From positions 21,448,188 to 21,512,187 of the forward strand of contig NC_056053.1 in assembly GCF_004379255.2 (NCBI RefSeq): a stretch of 64,000 nucleotides of DNA, read 5' to 3'. The notes under the pieces are model-generated. The model worked only from the letters and a program-made list of their open reading frames with translations. It ran no database searches and was not told where the DNA came from. Source of the DNA: Salvia splendens (Eukaryota > Streptophyta > Magnoliopsida > Lamiales > Lamiaceae). Below are positions 22,546-32,300 of this stretch, piece by piece. The first letter of the stretch is position 1. The number at the start of each line of letters is the position of its first letter. The translations under genes and the position numbers were made by a program.

Positions 22546-24382
22546 GATACAAACACGATAAATTAAAGTTGAATGAGTTCACATAATATACCTCTTTAAA
22601 AACGGATTAGTACTAGTATTATTTTTTAAACCAAATCTTTGCGAGATAAGGGAAGAGATATGCTCGAATTAAAATTAAAATTTCATGCCTTTTTACATTA
22701 TTTCTATTTATAACACAAAATAAATAAATAAAAATGTTTCTGTTTGCATGAACAGTTTGACGTGATTAACTCTATTTTTCAATTAGGATTAGGGTTAGGA
22801 CATTGTGCTAAATCGCTACGGGTTTATTTGTACAAATTGTTGTCTCATTTATTCAAATTACTTTATAGAATCTGAGAATAATGTAACAAACACGGCAATC
22901 ATATTATACTCGTAAAAAGAAACCAATCTTTGAATTTGTAGAACTAGCAACTTCTGCCAGTTAAATAAATGTGCTCTCTTTATAACAAACATTTCATAAT
23001 GTGTAATACTAGTACACGTGATCGAATTAGAACCCAAATTTTAACCTAAACCAATGAAAAAGGCTAAAACTTAAACAACAGCTATTTTAATCAACCCCAA
23101 AAAACAAAAAAAACTATCACAAAGGTTTTTTTCTCTCCATGTTTTCTGGCTTTACAGAACAGTACATCCAGCACCACCTCCCTATGTTCATGAACTCACA
23201 ATGTCTTTGATCCCTCCCCTGTTAATGGAAGCTGTAAACTACAACAGAACAATATCAACAACAATTCACCATCATAGAGTTATTCGATAAAATTTCCAGT
23301 TACATCACATTTATCACAAGGCAGAGTGTCGAGCAAATTTCAAATCACACACTACAAAGATGTCAACTTGCATGATGGAAATATTAAATATGATGAAGGC
23401 TGAGAGAAATTAATGTATAGTGAACTGAGACAAATATAATAAATACATGATGAAAATAAATATAATGTGGACTTGTATGTTATATCTCCCACACATAGAA
23501 TATACTTTTTGTGTCACCTTACTTTCTTTATATTCCTTCAATCTGACATAAGTTGGGATGCAAAATATGTTTACAGTTAGTTACCTGCTTTGGATAGCAA
23601 GAAAAAAGTTAGCATTGAATCAATCAATTTTATTTAGTTTTTTTGGATAAATTATATTAACTTTAAATCAATGTATATTAAACATTAGTGACAGCAGAGT
23701 ACTTTTCCTAATAAATGTATCATGTATGAGGCTGGTAGAGTCTGATAGCAAAGGATGACTATAGGTTGGAAACTAGAGCAAGTAGAGATATGTAGTTTAA
23801 ATTGTAGGAAAGCGGAGTAGTAAGGTAAATTGAAGTCAAGTTCCTGTTTATACAGGTAAATAGTAATAACAAAATCAGGGGAAATGAATTGAAGCCTAGG
23901 AATTAAGTGTCCACTCTTCACAACAAAAAATGGAGCAAATCACAGGCATTATCAATTAATTAATCTTAGGTTGGTGGGGTAAAGTTTATCAGTATAGCCT
24001 AAGCAGATCACAGTTGAAAGTTGACAGTAACTAAGATTTTGAACCAATTCAAACTTTCAATGAAATTGTTTTTTCAACATTAAGGTAATGGATGATAGAA
24101 CTAAAGAGATTGCAATCATTAGGTTGCGAACACATGATCTGGTAGCAATAAATAGCAGCACAAGGTTAAAAGCACGATCTACAATTTATAAACCAAACTC
24201 ATTATGAATTCAAGATAGAGTAATAGTTGAATGAATTCCAAATCAAGTACCCCAATACAACAGTTCCAAGATCAGTAAATATAACCAAATCAAGCAAGTA
24301 ACCAAATCAGAGACGGTCATCAAACTCAAAAGCCAAGTAGTAATTTACCTGCAAGATGTTCTCAAAGGTTCCGGCGGGATAG
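22546..24382. other. Intergenic region between F-box gene and XXT5-like gene
   Basis: The left end should hold the F-box gene promoter, and the right end the 3' UTR of the xylosyltransferase. A possible 3'-UTR splice donor (minus-strand CAG then GTAAATTAC) lies near 24350. The rest is AT-rich and no gene is recognised. Confidence 0.45.
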
Positions 24383-25756
24383 CTAGCTCCGAGGTTCAGT
24401 GGTGTGGTGAGCAGCTGCATGCCGAATATCAAACTGATCTACATTCACCAAAGGAGCAGCCGTTTCATTCCTGATCCGCTTTAGATTTGGGCTAACCAAT
24501 CCCTTATGCCTTAACCCATACAAGTTGAGAACTTGATTATCTGCAAAGTTGAAAGCTCTCTCCATACCCCTCAAACACCTCTCCACTGAATAATCTCCAG
24601 ATTTACTACAGGGCTTGCAGCCCACAAAATGCGTCACCAGCGGCCACCTCTCATCTCCCATTCCCGGGTGGTTCTTCTCAATCATCTCCTCATACCTATC
24701 CACCAAACTCTCCCAAAATCCGTGCAAGTAAAAGGAGTTCTCCACAAACACCTTGCTCAGCCACTGCTTCTGCGAAAGCAACAAGTATATCAAAGCAGAC
24801 TGGTCATCGGCCTCAAAGGCCGGACGCCCCTTCAGATAGGCCGTCAAGATCTTTCCAGCCTCCTCACGCATCGGGCCCTTGGGTCCCATAGGGGCCCAAG
24901 CATCCAACAAATCCAACGACCACTGGCAGTTCCGGAACAGGAAACTTCCTGTGTTCAACGCAATCCACGACTTCTGATTGAACAACAAATCAGGAAAGCC
25001 ATGGATGACCATGTTATAATCCTTATACTTGGCAATAGGAATATCAAACACCATATCCGTAAACATAGCATCACTATCCATCCACCAAATCCACTCCACA
25101 TCTGGATGCGACAACATCAACCGCCGCAGCAGCGGCAATTTCGCCCAAAACCCGGCCATTTCCTTATCCAAATGAGCCATATTATACAGGATCTCAATTC
25201 CATGAATCCTACAGTAATCAATCTTGTTTTTCAGAGACTTCAGCAAGTAATGATCACCAATCGCATTGTCACAAGGCGCCGGCTGCGAACCAGTCACAAG
25301 CAGAATCCTAGGTTTTCCCTTAACATAACTCGGAAATTGGTGGTTTTTCTCAAGCCATACCTTGCGATCTTCGTCCCAAGTGCTGATCCTCGGCCCTAAG
25401 CTGAAGGTATCATTGAGGCTGAGATATCGCACAGGCGCCTCGTCCGGGTCGCTCGGATCCTTGTCGGATCGGATCTCATCGAGGATCTTATCCGTTTCCT
25501 TAGTCAGATGCTGATTCTCCGCGTCGGCTTCGGAGGAGACGAGGTTCCCGAGCCCAATCGTGCCTCGCAGCACCAGAATCGTGACGAAGCCGCAGAGGAT
25601 TGTGATCTTGATGTTGTTGAACGTCTTGTGCATCTGCCGCCCCCGAGGCAGCAGAGCTGCGGCACGGCCCCGCGCTCCTCCGTTCACAGCGGCGTTCGCC
25701 GTCGGTAGGGCGCCGGAGCTCCGCTTCTGAGCGGAGAAAGCTCCCTCCGATCCCAT
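24383..25756 (-). CDS. XXT5: Xyloglucan 6-xylosyltransferase, XXT5-like (GT34)
   Basis: A single uninterrupted 457-residue frame. The N-terminus has a short cytosolic tail, a basic stretch with LLPRGRQMHKTFNNIK, and a signal-anchor at about residues 51-68, giving a type II Golgi protein. The GT34 catalytic domain follows (RILLVTGSQPAPCDN, GDHYLLKSLKNKIDYC). Its DxD metal/UDP-sugar site is in WWMDSDAMFTDM (Asp227 and Asp229), with ALNTGSFLFRNCQWS, FEADDQSALIYLLL and THFVGCKPC further on. The enzyme adds xylose from UDP-xylose to the glucan backbone of xyloglucan in the Golgi. The MGS...HKTFNNIKITILCG start and the overall wording match Arabidopsis XXT5 better than XXT1/2, as I recall them. All landmark motifs are intact. 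A TATAAA-like sequence lies about 45 bp upstream of the ATG on the minus strand. Confidence 0.92.
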   Translation of the reverse strand: MGSEGAFSAQKRSSGALPTANAAVNGGARGRAAALLPRGRQMHKTFNNIKITILCGFVTILVLRGTIGLGNLVSSEADAENQHLTKETDKILDEIRSDKDPSDPDEAPVRYLSLNDTFSLGPRISTWDEDRKVWLEKNHQFPSYVKGKPRILLVTGSQPAPCDNAIGDHYLLKSLKNKIDYCRIHGIEILYNMAHLDKEMAGFWAKLPLLRRLMLSHPDVEWIWWMDSDAMFTDMVFDIPIAKYKDYNMVIHGFPDLLFNQKSWIALNTGSFLFRNCQWSLDLLDAWAPMGPKGPMREEAGKILTAYLKGRPAFEADDQSALIYLLLSQKQWLSKVFVENSFYLHGFWESLVDRYEEMIEKNHPGMGDERWPLVTHFVGCKPCSKSGDYSVERCLRGMERAFNFADNQVLNLYGLRHKGLVSPNLKRIRNETAAPLVNVDQFDIRHAAAHHTTEPRS

Positions 25757-27036
25757 CTACTCGGATTCAAGCTGCTAAAGTGAGAAAAAGGTAGGGTTTA
25801 TAAGCAGGAAGAGTGTGGGCTTAGCAAGTCGTCCACGATTCAGAAAATTTAGTATGCACACATTTCCCACCTCGATATTCCTCTCCCCTCACTTTAGAGG
25901 AAAAAAATGGGATGAATGTGGAGAAGAGGAAGTGGAGACGAAGAAGGAAGCAAGCAAGCAAAGCACCGACTGCGATTTTCTTTCTTCTTTTCTTTTTTGG
26001 TGGCATCTTAGATTAATTTAATGCGAGGTTTTGGATTTTTTAATGATAATTAGTGGGTCACTTGGAAAATTAATTATAATAAATTAAAAATACGACGACG
26101 ATGGTTAATTAAGGCGACAAAGGCGCTATCTATGGGCTGGATTTCACGCGTCTGTGTGAAGTTTGTTTTTCACCATTTTTGTTTCGAGTGTTTTCTGAAT
26201 TTCGTGGTTAGGTTACCTGTGAGGGCTGCTGAATTCGACGGTGAAATGATAACCATGTGATCGGAATCCAAGGCCAAATCGACCGTTCATATTTTGCCGA
26301 TGAAAAGTGGTTATATTTCTAAAAAATGAAACCGTCGATCCAATCCGAGGCCAAATCGACGGTAGTAGATTGGAATATTGAAGGTAATAGTAGTATGGAA
26401 AATGTGACCAGGCTTTGCACACAGTAGATGCAAATGACAAGTGATTTGAAAAATATAATAGTGTTAGGTGTGGCCGAATTGTGTGGGGATCATTCCATGT
26501 GTGGCCATTTATTTACTCTTCTCACACTCTCCATATCTTTCTTATCTATATTATTATATTCAATACACATTTTGTTTAACATGAGCATGGACCGGACCTT
26601 AAATGAACTGAATTATTGTTGTTCAATTCAATGTAATATGTAAAATCCAGAAACATTGAAAGATTGGTTGTTGAAAACATATTAGTAGACGAGTAGTTGG
26701 GTTGGTAAGATATTAGTGACAACTTTTTATTGACATATTAGGTTAAACTCAACATTTTGATGATAGTAATTCAACTTCCCCAATGTGTTTTTGGATTATT
26801 TTGTTTTCTAGGGTCAGAAATATATTGCATTGGATTAAATCCAATTATATGAGTATAATTTTTTTGTTAATATTAAGGGACACTAGTTTTAAAAAAGTAA
26901 AACTTTGGACGAATTTAGAAAATGGTCTTTAAGAATCACAACTTTTGAATGAACAATTTTCTCAATTCGATCTGAATAGAATTTTTTTTGAAGTTCACGG
27001 AAAATAACATGAGTTTTGGATTTAACGAGTTAGTAA
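25757..27036. other. Promoter side of XXT5-like gene and intergenic DNA
   Basis: 25757-26000 is the leader/promoter of the minus-strand xylosyltransferase, with purine-rich stretches. At 26240-26360 a motif GGCCAAATCGAC occurs twice. No further gene is recognised up to the Harbinger element. Confidence 0.45.
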
Positions 27037-28933
27037 GAGCATCCACAATGGCGCCAGCGCACCGCCTAGCCGAGCGCCGGCGATAGGCGGTTGCTAGGCA
27101 AACCATTGCAGGAGCCGAAAACCGCCGAGCGGTTTTTCGGAAATGAATTTCGCCTAGCGCTAGGCGGTCAAAAACCGCTGGGCTATGCGCTGGGCGATCC
27201 GCCCAGCGGTTTTTTTTTTCTTTTTCGAAACACTATATATACGCGATTTGCACTTCATTTTCATTCGCACCACTTGTATTAACGAGTACTCTCTCTATCT
27301 TAATTTCTGTACAAGATCAACACCGAGAAATGAGTAACGCGAGTGGTAGTAGTGGAGGTAGTGGGGGGGACGCTGAGGAGTACGAACGTCGAATGGCCGA
27401 AGCGCTTGAGGCATATACCAACCGCGGGATAGACCAATGGATGCAAAGCGCCTTGCAGCCGGCGGTACCTCGACCTCGGGCAGTTGTCCATCGCCGACAA
27501 GTGATTGATCGTGATCACGTAGTTGCACATCAGAGCCTATACGAAGACTATTTCGCAGAGGAGCCGCGGTTCAACGCCAACCTTTTCAGGCGACGTTTTA
27601 GGATGAGCAGAGCCCTGTTTATGCGTATTGTTAACGCCTTGGAGCAGCGATATATGTATTTCCGCTTCAGGCACGATGCTGCTGGCAGACCCGGCCACAC
27701 ACCTATTCAAAAGTGCACTGCGGCAATCCGGCAGTTGGCCTACGGAGGCGCGGCAGACATGTGGGACGAGTACCTCCACATCGGTGAGACGACTTCCCTG
27801 GAATGTATGAAGTATTTCTGTGAGGGCGTGATTGAAATATTTAGTGATCAGTACCTTCGAAGCCCTACCCCCCAAGACTGTCAGGATCTGATGCAGATGC
27901 ACGGGGAGAAGCATGGGTTCCCGGGAATGTTAGGCAGCATAGATTGTATGCATTGGGAGTGGAAGAACTGTCCCACTTCCTGGAAGGGGTTCTACACGAC
28001 CGGCTATAAGGGAAAGAATCCCACGATGATCCTCGAGGCCGTAGCTGATTACCGGCTGTGGATTTGGCATACGTATTTTGGGATAGCTGGGTCGAACAAC
28101 GACCTCAACGTCCTCAACTCGTCGCCCCTTTTCAACGAGCAGTGCCAGGGCGTCGGGCCGGCCATCAGTTTTGTCACCAACGGCAACCGGCATGATATGA
28201 GCTACTACTTGGCCGATGGGATATACCCTAGGTGGCCCGTGTTTGTGAAGACGATCCGATCGCATCAGATGAGAGGAAGGCCTACTTTGCGGCACGGCAG
28301 GAGTCGGCACGCAAGGACGTGGAGCGCGCATTTGGTGTGCTCCAGTCTCGATGGGCGGCGGTTAGGGGTCCAACGTGTTTGTGGCATGTTGACTGCATTG
28401 CTGATATGATGTACGCTTGTATTATCATGCACAACATGATTGTCGAAGATGAAGGTGTACAACTGACTGATTGGGCCAACGACGATAATGAAGCCGGTCC
28501 AAGCCACGGCGTCGCCGCCGCCAACGTACGAGGTGGAGTACCTCACGATGAAGAAGCCCTCCTTCAAGCACATACCGACATGCGTCAGACGGATGCTCAT
28601 ATTCGACCCCAAAAGGATTTAATTGAAGAGTTATGGGCGCGGAGGATTGCAAGACGTTAGTTTTTATTTAAATTTATGTAATTTTTTAAAATGTAATTTA
28701 TTATAAATTTAAATAAAATTGTTGCATTTTCCCATATCTGTGGCGTAAATTTAATTCCGTATTTTGTGTGATTGTTCATTATTTGTTTTATATAATTTTG
28801 AATGATGTGGCTGGGCTATGGCTGGGCTATTTGCTTGTTTTGATGATGTGACATGAGGATTTTTAGTGCTGATGATGTGGCAGGAAGAGTTTGTGGCTAG
28901 GCTATGGCTGGGCGAAAACCACTGTGGATGCCC
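27037..28933 (+). mobile_element. PIF/Harbinger DNA transposon, 1897 bp
   Basis: Terminal inverted repeats are GAGCATCCACAATGG (left) and, read backwards, GGGCATCCACAGTGG (right), with exact TAA target duplications at 27034-27036 and 28934-28936. It encodes a DDE transposase (separate entry). The companion Myb-like protein gene of autonomous PIF elements is not present. The same ends occur on the MITE at 10677, so the two are probably one family. Confidence 0.9.
27330..28660 (+). pseudogene. Harbinger DDE transposase with one frameshift
   Basis: From ATG 27330 the frame encodes a Ser/Gly-rich start, then the PIF/Harbinger nuclease. Landmarks are FRRRFRMSRALFMRIV, GSIDCMHWEWKNCP (first Asp), AGSNNDLNVL (second Asp) and YYLADGIYPRWPVFVKTI. 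Just after this, at about 28250, the coding sense moves to another frame that continues KAYFAARQESARKDVERAFG (third acidic residue), MYACIIMHNMIVEDEG and ends at 28660. A one-base gain or loss near 28250 therefore breaks an otherwise almost intact enzyme of about 440 residues. An assembly error is possible. Confidence 0.88.
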
Positions 28934-28936
28934 TAA

Positions 28937-29386
28937 CAGCTGTGAATCTGTGATTGAACACATAATTGAAAATTGCTGTGTGTCAATTCTAGTTTAATCC
29001 GACAATGATGGGATGCATAAATCAGTAATGGCGTGATTTTTGGAGTGGTGGCAATCCCAAAATTATAGTCAAAGTTTAGTTTACGCGTATTCGTTGTTTC
29101 GATTGCTGTAAACGGTAATTGGAAACTTTCATTTACTGAAAGTATTGTCACCAATCATCCGTTCACACCACATTCCGACTACACACCTAAAGGCCTTTTC
29201 AACGCGGCGGTTGTTCGATCAAATCAGATCATTCTCGGCATCCCGATCTACGCCGATCCGTTCAATTTCAAGGTGCGTGGACTTTGTTCTCTGATCCTCT
29301 CACAATTTCATCTATTGCGTTCTGAATTTTCGGTTGTTTTTATATTCCTTGTTGCAGTAGTTTCTAACATACTAGCGTTGATTCAG
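28937..29386 (+). other. Promoter and 5' leader of VTI1-type gene
   Basis: Spacer between the Harbinger element and the SNARE start codon. A likely 5'-UTR intron has a donor at about 29272 (AAG then GTGCGT) and an acceptor directly before the ATG (GATTCAG, 29380-29386). No other gene is seen. Confidence 0.45.
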
Positions 29387-32300
29387 ATGAGTCAAGCGTT
29401 CGAAGGTTATGAGCGGCAGTACTGCGAGCTGTCTGCTAACCTATCCAAAAAGATTACTTCAGCAAGTCTCCTTGATGGAGGTGAGGCGACTGTGCTATTT
29501 TATACATTTTGTTATTCAATGTGGAGTTTTTGATTCGACTGCAGTAGCTGAATTAAGTTCACTATTCAATTATATGTTCTTGACATTAGGTTTTTCAATT
29601 TGGCATCCCAATTGTAAGAGAATTAATTTTGACATTGGTGCTAAGATTAGACCAGGAACTTGGACTTGCTTTCTTAACTTGTTAACTGATAGTATGATAC
29701 TTGATGGAGTACGGACTAAACAAGCCCAACAGCAGTGACGGCCCATCAGCCCAAAGCCCAAGGAAGAGTATCAGATCGGCATTACCAAAGAGTTCGGCCC
29801 CAGCCTACAGCTCGGTAAAAGCCGACCAATCAAGCTCTACTCTCAGACCGGCAAAAGCTGCTCGGCAATAGTTCAGCAGTTCGGTCTCAGTATTTGACCG
29901 AACTGGGAGATAGTCAACTCATGTCAGAACCTCCACGATCTCCACTACACCCACGATCTATTTAGTGGTGTCAAGCAGCCATTAACTCATGCAGGATAGT
30001 GGGCCCATGCAGGATCGCATGACCTCCACGACATCCACAACCATCATTAGTGGTGATGCAAGCCACGATCTTAGTTCAATGTATAAATAGAACTTAGATC
30101 AGATAGATGGGGTGCTCTGCTCTCTAGAGATAAAATATCAAATAGCAAGTTTGTATTTGTAAGCTGTAAAAACAGATCAAGCAATACAACTCTGCCCTCT
30201 TTTCGTCCCGTGGACGTAGATTTACCTCGGTAAATCGAACCACGTAAAATCATTTGTGTCGTGATCTGTATTTTTCCTGCATTCACAAACATCAGAAATT
30301 CGCCGATTCATCACTGGCGCCGTCTGTGGGAAACAGAGAACCAAATTTGTGATAAAGCGAGTTTTTGATCCTCTTCTACCAAAAAAATGCATACCAGATC
30401 ACATAACACCCGTGCCTCCGTCCGTGATAACCATGAGGAAGCTAATCCAGCAGCCCATAGGCCTGGAAAGCAGCCTCGTGAAAAATCTACTTCCAGTTCT
30501 CACGGAGAAGGAACAAGCCGCTCAAAAGGTCCACACACCGAGTCTTCCCAGCAGCCTGATTTGAATGAGGCTGTCAAGCTGTTCTTGGCTGAGAAGCAGG
30601 ATGAGTTCTTAGCCTTCCTGCAAAAGAGCCAAGAGCCGAAGACGAAAAGGGTGGATTCTCCTTCCTCCTCCAGACATGAAAGTCACTACCGCAGTAGTGC
30701 CGTGTCTTCCGGAAAGAAGAATCCTCAACCCCGACATGTTCCTGTTCCTCCTCGGTACCGGAACCACAGGAGAACTCCATCTCCTCCGTACCGAAGAGAT
30801 GTCAGTTCGTCTGAAACGAACTGCAATAAGCCAACGATTGTGAAGTCCAAGCTTCTACAGAAGATACAAGACCACAATTCAGCTTAAACAAGCAGCTCGT
30901 CTGAAACGAACTGCAATAAGCCAACGATTGTGAAGTCCAAGCTTCTAAAGAGGATACAAGACCACAATTCGGCTTAAACAAGCAGTTCGTCTGAAACGAG
31001 CTGCAAGCTAACGATTGTGAGTCCAAGCTTCTAAAGAGGATACAAGACCGCAATTCGGCTTAAACAAGCAGTTCGTCTGAAACGAGCTGCAAGCTAACGA
31101 TTGTGAGTCCAAGCTTCTAAAGAGGATACAAGACCGCAATTCGGCTTAAACAAGCAGTTCGTCTGAAACGAGCTGCAAGCTAACGATTGTGAGTCCAAGC
31201 TTCTAAAGAGGATACAAGACCGCAATTCGGCTTAAACAAGCAGTTCGTCTGAAACGAGCTGCAAGCTAACGATTGTGAGTCCAAGCTTCTAAAGAGGATA
31301 CAAGACCACAATTCGGCTTAAACAAGCAGTTCGTCTGAAACGAGCTGCAAGCTAACGATTGTGAAGTCCAAGCTTCTAAAGAGGATACAAGACCACAATT
31401 CAGCTTAAGAATCAAGCACTTCGTCTGAAACGAGCTGCAACAAAAGTCCGATTCACGCGATAAAACTTGCCTGAATTAGGACAAGGGAAAGTCCGATCCA
31501 CGCGATAAAACTCGCCGAATTAGGACAAGGGAAAGTTCGATCCCAGCGATAAAACTCGCCAAATTAGGACCAAAGACGAGTCCGGTCAAAGATGTTTATT
31601 TCATCAGACCAAAGACGAGTCCGGTCAAAGATGTTTATTTCATCAGACCAAAGACGAGTCCGGTCAAAGATGTTTATTTCATCAGACCAAAGACGAGTCC
31701 GGTCAAAGATGTTTATTTCATCAGACCAAAGACGAGTCCGGTCAAAGATGTTTATTTCATCAGACCAAAGACGAGTCCGGTCAAAGATGTTTATTTCATC
31801 CGACCAAAGACGAGTCCGGTCAAAGATGTTTATTTCATCCGACCAAAGACGAGTCCGGTCAAAGGTGTTTATTTCATCAGACCAAAGACGAGTCCGGTCA
31901 AAGATGTTTATTTCATCAGACCAAAGACGAGTCCGGTCAAAGATGTTTATTTCATCCGACCAAAGACGAGTCCGGTCAAAGGTGTTTATTTCATCAGACC
32001 AAAGACGAGTCCGGTCAAAGATGTTTATTTCATCAGACCAAAGACGAGTCCGGTCAAAGATGTTTATTTCATCCGACCAAAGACGAGTCCGGTCAAAGAT
32101 GTTTATTTCATCCGACCAAAGACGAGTCCGGTCAAAGATGTTTATTTCATCCGACCAAAGACGAGTCCGGTCAAAGATGTTTATTTCATCAGACCAAAGA
32201 CGAGTCCGGTCAAAGATGTTTATTTCATCAGACCAAAGACGAGTCCGGTCAAAGATGTTTATTTCATCAGACCAAAGACGAGTCCGGTCAAAGATGTTTA

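Noticed and set aside
24629..25399. A 256-codon open frame on the + strand
   Set aside because: It is antisense to the intact XXT5-like gene and shows no family motifs; a shadow frame.
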